Below are positions 57,514 through 64,000 of a stretch of DNA of 64,000 nt, one piece after another. Numbering within the stretch: the first letter of the stretch is position 1; each line of letters opens with the position of its first letter. This stretch comes from Roseiarcus sp963742305 (GTDB lineage Bacteria; Pseudomonadota; Alphaproteobacteria; Rhizobiales; Beijerinckiaceae), in assembly GCA_963742305.1 (NCBI GenBank), contig CAVULN010000028.1, positions 180,446-244,445 on the forward strand, written 5' to 3'. The position numbers were made by a program, and so were the translations under genes. The notes beneath the pieces are model-generated. The model was not told where the DNA came from, made no database searches, and saw only the letters and a list, made by a program, of their open reading frames with translations.

Positions 57514-58361
57514 GCGGTCACGATCCAGATCGCGGCGCCGAGCGGCACGCTCTGTCCGCGCGCGCGGACGCCGAACGCGGTGCGGATATCCGCCGCCGCC
57601 GCGGCGCAAACCGCCTCGCTCTGGTCGGCCAGCATCCGGCTCACCGGCCCGATGGTCATCGCGGCCTTGACGGCCGTGTCGAGGCCGCGGCCGACGGCGA
57701 TGTCAAGCTCGAGATCCTGCGGCTCAAGCGAGATGTCGGCGAACCCCGCTTCGCTTAGGACCCGCCGCACGCGGGCTTCGGCGGCAAGCGCGAACGGCCC
57801 CGGCGCTTCGGGGTCCATCTCCGGCAGGGGAGGGGCGTGCTTGCCCGCTTCCCGGAGCGGGACGATGAAGAACGGGTTCTGTTTGGCCTCGCGCCAGCAG
57901 ACGAAGGCGAGCCGCCCGCCGGGCTTGAGGCCCTCGCGCAGGTTGGCGAACGATTTCGCCGGGTCGGCGAAGAACATCACGCCGAACCGCGAGACAGCGA
58001 GATCGGCGGCCCCGGGCGCGAAGCCGTAGACGGTGGCGTCGGCAAGTTCGAACCTGACTGGCAGGGCGCCCGGCGCGCGCTCCCGGGCGCGCGCGAGCAT
58101 CGGCGCGGAAAGATCGACGCCCAGGACTTCGCCGCTGGGCGCGACGCGAGCGGCCAAGTCGATCGTGGTCGCCCCGCAGCCGCAGCCGACGTCGATCACC
58201 CGCTCGCCGGGCTTCGGATTCGCCGCGGCGATGAGCCGGTCGGAAACCGGGCGCAGCACCTGATCCTGATGTTCCTGATGGTCGGCCCATTTCCGCCCGG
58301 CGGCGGAATTCCAGTATTCGGCCTGCGCGGAATTGTCGGCGTGGACTGGCGCGGCGGTCAT
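57498..58361 (-). CDS. Class I SAM-dependent methyltransferase
   Basis: 287 aa, UbiE/Methyltransf_11-like. Motif I GERVIDVGCGCGATTIDLAA (SAM-binding), motif II acidic VLGVDLSAPMLARAR, FELADATVYGF, then DLAVSRFGVMFFADP and LKPGGRLAFVCWREAKQNPF. Substrate not predictable. Intact. Monocistronic, 70 bp downstream of the ABC permease. Confidence 0.86.
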   Translation of the reverse strand: MTAAPVHADNSAQAEYWNSAAGRKWADHQEHQDQVLRPVSDRLIAAANPKPGERVIDVGCGCGATTIDLAARVAPSGEVLGVDLSAPMLARARERAPGALPVRFELADATVYGFAPGAADLAVSRFGVMFFADPAKSFANLREGLKPGGRLAFVCWREAKQNPFFIVPLREAGKHAPPLPEMDPEAPGPFALAAEARVRRVLSEAGFADISLEPQDLELDIAVGRGLDTAVKAAMTIGPVSRMLADQSEAVCAAAAADIRTAFGVRARGQSVPLGAAIWIVTAANPA

Positions 58362-58431
58362 GGCTTTGCCTCTTCAGTGCGTCACCGGGCGTCCAGGCGA
58401 ACGGGTTTTCGCCATGGCGCAATGGGAAGGC

Positions 58432-59481
58432 TCATCGACTGGCCGACCCCGGCTCATATCGGGGACCGCCCGTCTGTTCGACGGCCTCGACGAGGGCGCT
58501 GAGCCTCGCTACGACCGCAGCATAGCTCGACAGCGACTGGAACTGGGTGACGATGAGCGAGAAGGCGGCGACCAGAGTCGAGAAGGCCATCGCCGACTGC
58601 GTGATCACGCCGAACTCGATTTTCCTTTCGATGAAGGCCGGCGCGATGATCAGCGCCGGGATGATCTGAATCATCCAGTTGTAGCCGGTCGTGAAGAGGC
58701 CCACATTGCGGTTGATCGAGGTGATCCTGCGAAAATTGCCGACGAGATCGTCGAGCCGGCCGAACAACAGAGCCTGCTGCGGCTCCTCTTCGTGCGCGAG
58801 CAGGATGGAGTCGGCGTTGTTCCGGACATGGATGAGCCCGGAGCGGAAGCTCGCTTCCTTGTCCAGCTGGTCGTAGTTCAGCCTGATCAGCGGGCGCCCG
58901 AGCACGAAGGTGAGGAGCGAGCCGCCGGCCGCGTAAAGCACGGCGACGCCGAACAAGAGCGGGCTGATGGTCCATAAGACCCCGGAGAAGGCTGCGATCG
59001 TGAAGGCGCTGTTGAGCGCCATGAGCGCGAAGGACAGCGTCGTGACCGTGAACGCGCGAACGTCTTCAGAGATGCGCTGGTCAGGGTTGGCGACCGCCTG
59101 CGAGGCGTTGAGGCGTTGGTAGGTCCCGTCCGCAAGGTAGCGGCGCAGGATCCCGCGGGTCATCGTGTCGCGCCACAGAAGCCCGAGCCGCTCCTCGCCG
59201 AAGCGGGCGATCACCGCGACAAAGGTCAGGGCGGCGAAGACAGCGACGTAGGCTAAAGCTTGCTGGACGAAGCCCGGCATGTCGCGATCGGCGATCGCCG
59301 TCATGAAATTCCGGCCGACATAGCTGTTGACGACGTTGAGCGCGTTCGCCGCGCAGAGCAGCCCGACCAGCGCGGCGAAGATGATCTTGGCCTTCCAGCC
59401 AGCTTCAGATTGGGCAAAAGTCCTGACCGCCCGGACGAAACGGATTCCGGTCGTTTTCAGCGGAATGCCCTGGGCGTCCAT
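58432..59481 (-). CDS. ABC transporter permease domain (SbmA/BacA/YddA type) without ATPase domain
   Basis: 349 aa with about six helices: AKIIFAALVGLLCAANALNV, YVGRNFMTAIADRDM, QALAYVAVFAALTFVAVIAR, WRDTMTRGILRRYLADGTYQ, NPDQRISEDVRAFT, FRSGLIHVRNNADSILLAHE. These match the membrane domain of YddA/BacA-type transporters, which in the ABC form are about 570-600 aa with a C-terminal nucleotide-binding domain. Here the protein ends right after SSYAAVVARLSALVEAVEQT, with no Walker motifs in any downstream frame. Either an SbmA-like ATPase-free form or a truncated gene. Confidence 0.75.
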   Translation of the reverse strand: MDAQGIPLKTTGIRFVRAVRTFAQSEAGWKAKIIFAALVGLLCAANALNVVNSYVGRNFMTAIADRDMPGFVQQALAYVAVFAALTFVAVIARFGEERLGLLWRDTMTRGILRRYLADGTYQRLNASQAVANPDQRISEDVRAFTVTTLSFALMALNSAFTIAAFSGVLWTISPLLFGVAVLYAAGGSLLTFVLGRPLIRLNYDQLDKEASFRSGLIHVRNNADSILLAHEEEPQQALLFGRLDDLVGNFRRITSINRNVGLFTTGYNWMIQIIPALIIAPAFIERKIEFGVITQSAMAFSTLVAAFSLIVTQFQSLSSYAAVVARLSALVEAVEQTGGPRYEPGSASR

Positions 59482-59715
59482 GCGTTTCCTTTGGCGGATT
59501 TCGCTGATTCTATGAGCGCACGGTCAAGTCTACTCGCCTATTCGGACCACGGCCAGCGCGGGCGCTGTTGTCTAAACGTCATCGGACGGGCACAATCTGG
59601 GCCGAGGGGCGGGCTGCGGCCCGAGATACGAGCCGGGACGGCTGGCCGTCCGGTTCGGAGTGACAATCGCCGGCATGTTTGGCGGCGTCAGCTTCGGGAC
59701 AAACGGGAGGTTCCC

Positions 59716-62142
59716 ATGGCCAAGACAGTGTCGAAAACCAAGAGCGTGCTGTCGAAGAGCGAAGCCGCGCTCATCGACGCCTACTGGCGCGCCGCCAACT
59801 ATCTGTCCGTCGGCCAGATCTACCTGTTCGACAATCCGCTTTTGCGCGAGCCGCTCAAGGAGGAGCACATCAAGCCGCGTCTCCTCGGCCACTGGGGCAC
59901 GACTCCCGGGCTCAATTTCATCTATGCGCATCTCAACCGGCTGATCAAAAAGCTCGATCTCGACATGATCTATGTCACCGGCCCCGGACACGGCGGGCCG
60001 GGGCTGGTCGCCAACGCCTATCTCGAGGGAACCTACAGCGAAGTCTATCCGGGCATCTCGCAGGACGAGGCGGGCATGAAGCGGCTCTTCACCCAGTTCT
60101 CGTTTCCCGGCGGGATTCCGAGCCATGTCGCGCCCGAGACGCCGGGCTCCATCCACGAGGGCGGCGAACTCGGCTACGCGCTTTCCCACGCCTATGGCGC
60201 CGCCTTCGACAATCCCGACCTCATCGTCGCCACGGTCGTCGGCGACGGCGAAGCGGAAACAGGGCCGATGGCCACGAGCTGGCATTCGAACAAGTTCCTC
60301 AATCCGGTGCGCGACGGCGCCGTGCTGCCGATTCTCCATCTCAACGGCTACAAAATCGCCAATCCGACGGTGCTCGCGCGGATCAGCCATGAGGAGCTGG
60401 ACTCGCTCTTTCGCGGCTACGGCTACAAGCCCCATTTCGTCGAGGGCGACGACCCGGCCGTGATGCACGAACTCATGGCGGCGACGCTGGAGACAGTGAT
60501 CAGCGAGATCCGCGACATCCAGGCCGACGCGCGGAAGAACGGGTTTTCGAAACGCCCGATCTGGCCGATGATCGTCATGCGCACCCCAAAGGGCTGGACC
60601 TGCCCGAAGGAAATCGACGGCCAGCGGGAGGAGGGCTACTGGCGCTCGCATCAGGTGCCGATGAGCGCGATGCGCGGCCATCCCGAGCACGTCCACATCC
60701 TCGAGACCTGGATGAAGAGCTACCGACCAGAGGAGCTGTTCGACAAGACCGGCCGCTTCAAGGGCGAGCTTGCCGCGCTCGCCCCGCACGGGACCCGCCG
60801 GATGAGCGCCAATCCGCACGCCAACGGCGGCCAGCTCCTCCGCGATCTGAGGCTGCCGGACTTCCGCGACTATGCGGTCAAGGTGCCCTCGCCCGGCGCG
60901 ACCACTGCAGAGGCGACGCGGGTCATGGGCCAGTTCCTGCGCGACGTGATGAAGCTCAATCTCGAAGCGAAGAACTTCCGCCTGTTCAGCCCGGACGAGA
61001 ACAATTCGAACCGCTGGCAGGACGTGCTCGAGGTCACCAAGCGCGCCTGGGTCGCGGAGACCCTCTCATACGACGACCATCTCGCGCCCGACGGGCGGGT
61101 GATGGAGATGCTGAGCGAGCACCAGTGCCAGGGCTGGCTCGAGGGCTATCTGCTCACCGGCCGGCACGGCTTCTTCTCCTGCTACGAGGCCTTCATCCAC
61201 ATCATCGATTCCATGTTCAACCAGCATGCGAAGTGGCTGAAAGTCTGCGATCACATCAAATGGCGCCGGCCGATCGCTTCGCTCAACTACCTCTTGTCGA
61301 GCCATGTCTGGCGCCAGGACCACAACGGCTTTTCGCATCAGGATCCCGGCTTCATCGACCATGTGATGAACAAGAAGGCCGAGGTGGTGCGAATCTATCT
61401 GCCGCCCGACGCGAATTGCCTGCTGTCGGTCACCAACCATTGTCTGAAGAGCCGCAACTACGTGAATGTCATCGTTGCGGGCAAACAGCCGTCACCGCAA
61501 TGGCTGACCATGGACCAGGCGGTCAAGCACTGCGAAGCGGGCCTAGGCATCTGGCCCTGGGCGAGCAACGACCGGGACGGCGAGCCGGACGTGGTGATGG
61601 CCTGCTGCGGCGATGTGCCGACGCTCGAGACCCTGGCGGCGGTCAAGCTTCTGCGCCAGCACGCGCCCGACCTGAAGGTCAGGGTCGTGAATATCGTCGA
61701 TCTGACGACGCTTCAGCCTCCGAGCGAGCATCCCCACGGGCTGCCCGACCACGACTTCGACGCCCTCTTCACCGTCGACAAGCCGATCATCTTCGCCTTC
61801 CACGGCTATCCGTGGCTCATCCACCGGCTGACCTATCGGCGTCACGGCCACGACAACATCCATGTGCGCGGCTACAAGGAAGAAGGGACCACGACCACGC
61901 CCTTCGACATGTGCGTGATCAACGACCTCGACCGCTTCCACCTGGTCGGGGACGTCATCGACCGCGTGCCCAAGCTTGGCGAGCGCGCCGCTTACGCGAA
62001 GCAGGAGATCCGCGACCGGCTGATCGACCATCGCGAATACATCCGCCGCGTCGGCGACGACATGCCGGAGATCAAGAACTGGACGTGGGGAAGCGAGCGC
62101 GCGGCAAGAGGCGCGACCTCAACCGAGGGCGACAACGAATAA
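59716..62142 (+). CDS. xfp: Phosphoketolase (xylulose-5-P / fructose-6-P)
   Basis: 808 aa from ATG 59716, RBS GGGAGG. Thiamine-diphosphate enzyme that cleaves xylulose 5-phosphate and/or fructose 6-phosphate into acetyl-phosphate plus a shorter sugar phosphate. Hallmarks: LGHWGTTPGLNFIYAHLNRL, YVTGPGHGGPGLVANAYLEG, GELGYALSHAYGAAFDNPDL, the TPP motif VVGDGEAETGPMATSW, HLNGYKIANPTVLARI, HQVPMSAMRGHPEH, FFSCYEAFIHIIDSM and FAFHGYPWLIHRLTYRR. Normal length (about 790-820 aa), intact. Stands alone: no acetate kinase or phosphotransacetylase is adjacent here. Confidence 0.95.
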   Translation: MAKTVSKTKSVLSKSEAALIDAYWRAANYLSVGQIYLFDNPLLREPLKEEHIKPRLLGHWGTTPGLNFIYAHLNRLIKKLDLDMIYVTGPGHGGPGLVANAYLEGTYSEVYPGISQDEAGMKRLFTQFSFPGGIPSHVAPETPGSIHEGGELGYALSHAYGAAFDNPDLIVATVVGDGEAETGPMATSWHSNKFLNPVRDGAVLPILHLNGYKIANPTVLARISHEELDSLFRGYGYKPHFVEGDDPAVMHELMAATLETVISEIRDIQADARKNGFSKRPIWPMIVMRTPKGWTCPKEIDGQREEGYWRSHQVPMSAMRGHPEHVHILETWMKSYRPEELFDKTGRFKGELAALAPHGTRRMSANPHANGGQLLRDLRLPDFRDYAVKVPSPGATTAEATRVMGQFLRDVMKLNLEAKNFRLFSPDENNSNRWQDVLEVTKRAWVAETLSYDDHLAPDGRVMEMLSEHQCQGWLEGYLLTGRHGFFSCYEAFIHIIDSMFNQHAKWLKVCDHIKWRRPIASLNYLLSSHVWRQDHNGFSHQDPGFIDHVMNKKAEVVRIYLPPDANCLLSVTNHCLKSRNYVNVIVAGKQPSPQWLTMDQAVKHCEAGLGIWPWASNDRDGEPDVVMACCGDVPTLETLAAVKLLRQHAPDLKVRVVNIVDLTTLQPPSEHPHGLPDHDFDALFTVDKPIIFAFHGYPWLIHRLTYRRHGHDNIHVRGYKEEGTTTTPFDMCVINDLDRFHLVGDVIDRVPKLGERAAYAKQEIRDRLIDHREYIRRVGDDMPEIKNWTWGSERAARGATSTEGDNE

Positions 62143-62167
62143 GCGGCGCGCCGCGTGGGCGCGCCGC
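62143..62167. terminator. Strong hairpin after phosphoketolase
   Basis: Perfect 10-bp stem GCGGCGCGCC-GCGTG-GGCGCGCCGC starting at the base after the TAA stop. No T run follows; it may act bidirectionally between the convergent genes. Confidence 0.6.
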
Positions 62168-62189
62168 CAGGTCAGCTCTTTGGAGAGAG

Positions 62190-62444
62190 TCAGTTCTTCG
62201 GAGCCGCCGGAGCTTTGCGCATCTGGCGCATGTGCTCGGCCCCCGCGCGCGCCCGCTCTTTGTGCGAGTTGGCGCTATGGCGCATATGCCTGCTGTGAGA
62301 CCCGCCCCCGCCGGCGTGGGCCGAGCCAGTCTCCGCCTGGGCCATCTGCATGGGATGAGCCTGTCCGTCGGTCTGAGCCGCGGCGGCGAGCGGCGAGAGG
62401 GCGAACAGCGCGCCCACGCTGAATGCGGCCAACATAGACTTCAT
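62190..62444 (-). CDS. Small exported His/Met-rich protein
   Basis: 84 aa from ATG 62444: signal peptide MKSMLAAFSVGALFALSPLA (cleavage near AAAQ), then a mature part with HPMQMAQAE, a glycine stretch, SHSRHMRHSANSHKE and HMRQMRKAPAAPKN. Rich in His and Met, so a periplasmic metal-binding role (copper or similar) is conceivable. No family recognised. A longer in-frame start at 62504 lacks a good N-terminus. Confidence 0.55.
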   Translation of the reverse strand: MKSMLAAFSVGALFALSPLAAAAQTDGQAHPMQMAQAETGSAHAGGGGSHSRHMRHSANSHKERARAGAEHMRQMRKAPAAPKN

Positions 62445-62858
62445 GTGGATTCTCCCAGCGACCTGAGTTTGATTTCCTTCCGGAACCCGTGCAGAGTGCG
62501 CCAAGCGCGCGCCCCCTGTCCATGGGCGCTCTACTTACCTTTGGGCGGCGCCAAACTCTGGCGCCGCGCTGGCGATTCCAATGGGTTAGGCGCCAGAATT
62601 TGTCCGTTCCACGTCAATTGGTGGGGGGCGCTGCGACAGCAGGCCGCGCTGGCGCTGGGGGCCCTCCATCGGTGTAAAGGGCGATAGGCGCGGTTGGATA
62701 ATAGTCCAGTCCACATGAGCTCTGAGCACTCGTCCATCTCCTTACTCGAGAAGAACAAGACACGACCAAGTTTTTCAATGATATAGAAGCCGTTATTATT
62801 TGAAGATTCAATTCTAAGTTTGCCTAAACGCGACGCGGCGACAAGACTTAAGCCACGC
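62445..62858. other. 414-bp intergenic stretch with palindrome
   Basis: Contains a perfect hairpin GCGGCGCCA-AACTC-TGGCGCCGC (62545-62567) and, from about 62690 on, much more AT-rich sequence than the rest of the window. No gene seen. Confidence 0.5.
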
Positions 62859-63041
62859 TCAACTAAAACGTCGCCTTATTGCGGCGCTCATCCTACGCAA
62901 TTCTGCCGATGAGGTGTCGACGTGAGATGATATCTCCCTTATATGTGAAAGATCTTCGACGAGCGCTCGCGCGGCGTTAGCTGTGGCCTTTCGTAGCTTA
63001 TCTTTTTGTGTCGAGGAGAGAGAGGCGCCGCGATGCGGCAT
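62859..63041 (-). pseudogene. AT-rich gene remnant beside the IS
   Basis: 60-aa frame with helical, plausible protein sequence (TQKDKLRKATANAARALVED, LSHIREISSHVDTSSAELRR, MSAAIRRRF). Codon use is AT-richer than all neighbours (CTA, ATA, TTA-type codons), which suggests transferred DNA. Its upstream end runs into the IS boundary, so it may be the 3' part of a gene cut by the insertion. Weak evidence; could be non-coding. Confidence 0.3.
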
Positions 63042-63051
63042 TGTTGGACTC

Positions 63052-63995
63052 GAGAGTTTGACTCAAAAGTCTATGTCCTGGCGAGGCGCCTGACGGCGAG
63101 GTTGATACAGGCGAGTGTGATAAAGGCGGCGAGGGTGTCGGCAAGGTTCTCGTAATCCTTGGCCAGGCGGCGGTTGCGGCCGAACCACGAGAAGGTCCGT
63201 TCGACGACCCACCGGCGCGGGAGCACGACGAATCCCGAACTGTCGTTTGGACGTTTGACGATCTCCAGCCGCAGCGGCGGCTGTGCGGCGACGGCGTGTT
63301 CGACCTGGCGGGCGTTGTAGCCGCCATCGGCCCAGACGAGTTCGAGCCAATTGAAGCGCTGGCGGATGCAGTCAAACACCAGGGCGGCGCCGTCCCGGTC
63401 CTGAATGGCGGCGGAGTGAACCACCACCCGCAAGGGCAAGCCTTCGGTATCGACGAGAGCGTGGACCTTGCGCCCCTTCACCTTCTTGCCGGCGTCATAA
63501 CCCACTGCGTCTGCTTCGCCTTTCGCGCATCCCCCTTTTCGGCCGACTTGAGCGAGCAGCTATCGATGACGCCGGCGCTGGGGCTCGCCTCCCGCCCCAG
63601 CCGTTCGCGCAGGGCCGCGCGCAGTTCCTCCCAGATCGCCTCCCACACGCCCTGTCGCTGGAAAGCGCGGAAGATGTTGTAGACCGTCGAGCGCGGCGGG
63701 AAGATTCCGCCGGGCAAATATCGCCATGGGCAACCGGTTCGCAGGAGAAAGAAGATCGCGTTCATCGCCGAACGCATGTCGGTCTTGCGCGGCCGCCCGC
63801 CAGGCTTCGCCGCCGGAATCAACGGCGCCAAGCGATCCCATTCCGCATCGCTCAGATCGCTCGGCAGACAATCCCCAGTTTGGCGATACGGGCTCCGGTC
63901 AGCCTCCGTCCACATCCCAAATCATCCCTCAAAACTGCAGATGACCCGGTGAATCATCCCTTCCTTAACCGCATCCTACCTTTTGAGACAGGCTC
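63052..63995 (-). mobile_element. IS5-family insertion sequence (IS427-like group)
   Basis: About 944 bp. Transposase spans nearly all of it. Ends resemble each other: right end (reverse complement) GAGCCTGTCTCAAAAGG and left end GAGAGTTTGACTCAAAAG, sharing CTCAAAAG, an imperfect terminal inverted repeat of about 18 bp. A clear target duplication could not be assigned; the right flank is only 5 bp inside the window. Confidence 0.78.
63071..63915 (-). CDS. IS5-family transposase, two overlapping frames (likely -1 frameshift)
   Basis: First frame (63478-63915): MWTEADRSPYRQTGDCLPSD, LSDAEWDRLAPLIPAAKPGG, TGCPWRYLPGGIFPPRSTVY, with the first catalytic Asp in SAGVIDSCSLKSAEKG. Second frame (63071-63505): GYDAGKKVKGRKVHALVDTE, ELVWADGGYNARQVE (second Asp), VVERTFSWFGRNRRLAKDYE (Glu), completing DDE. 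The frames join by a -1 shift at A-AAG-GGG (in GAAAAGGGGG) to give 281 aa. IS427-group elements commonly use such a shift, but a sequencing indel cannot be excluded in this window. Confidence 0.85.
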
Positions 63996-64000
63996 TTAGC

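Noticed and set aside
62143..62567. CRISPR or other repeat array around the hairpins after phosphoketolase
   Set aside because: Only isolated palindromes, with no regularly spaced repeats.

Overview
This is a GC-rich chromosomal window with tightly packed genes and many ATGA start/stop overlaps. The content points to an alphaproteobacterium, most likely Hyphomicrobiales (inferred from content, not proven): a five-step histidine utilisation (hut) pathway through HutF, a cyoABCD quinol oxidase, a paired DUF1326/DUF2182 unit and a stand-alone phosphoketolase. No rRNA or tRNA gene was recognised. Many otherwise well conserved genes are broken by single-base insertions or deletions, often in short C, G or A runs. 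The breaks are dense at about 1-18 kb and 25-34.6 kb, with one more at 54.7 kb. I read them mainly as sequence or assembly errors, and I give each such gene as one span.

Layout. 0-2 kb: the 3' end of a cystathionine gamma-synthase-like gene, then a Phd/VapC-type toxin-antitoxin pair flanked by a 27-bp direct repeat that re-encodes the same C-terminus. 1.9-3.3 kb: DUF1326 plus DUF2182. 3.4-10.2 kb: hutI-hutH-hutG-hutU on the minus strand, divergent from hutF, together converting histidine to glutamate. 10.2-15 kb: HAD phosphatase, two small membrane or exported proteins, sirtuin, uracil-DNA glycosylase-like protein and a Rieske-ferredoxin reductase fusion. 15.3-19.2 kb: cyoABCD. 19.3-21 kb: a Gfo/Idh/MocA oxidoreductase, an AT-rich non-coding island and a tiny membrane protein.

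21.1-53.2 kb is the centre of the window: a complete-looking extracellular contractile injection system (eCIS, phage-tail-like, Afp/PVC/MAC relatives) transcribed on the minus strand. In order of transcription it encodes a pseudo-receiver protein, a DUF4255 cap protein, a beta-rich accessory protein, a giant 1151-aa sheath, a tube protein, a second sheath, a second tube protein, a small protein, a LysM adaptor, a gpD-like and a gpV-like spike pair, a hydrophobic helical protein, gp25, a baseplate-J-like protein, a beta-propeller/wedge fusion, three fibre-like proteins sharing an N-terminal domain (one with a collagen-like stretch, one with an S74-type chaperone), a tape-measure protein, an AAA+ ATPase, two DUF4157 (eCIS core domain) cargo candidates and a HEAT-repeat protein. 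A LuxR-type response regulator is divergent from the operon head.

54.3-64 kb: an FG-GAP/VCBS repeat protein, a small CCG protein with a DUF1360-like membrane protein, a SAM methyltransferase, an ABC permease without an ATPase domain, phosphoketolase, a His/Met-rich exported peptide, an AT-rich patch with a probable gene remnant, and an IS5-family insertion sequence at the right edge.
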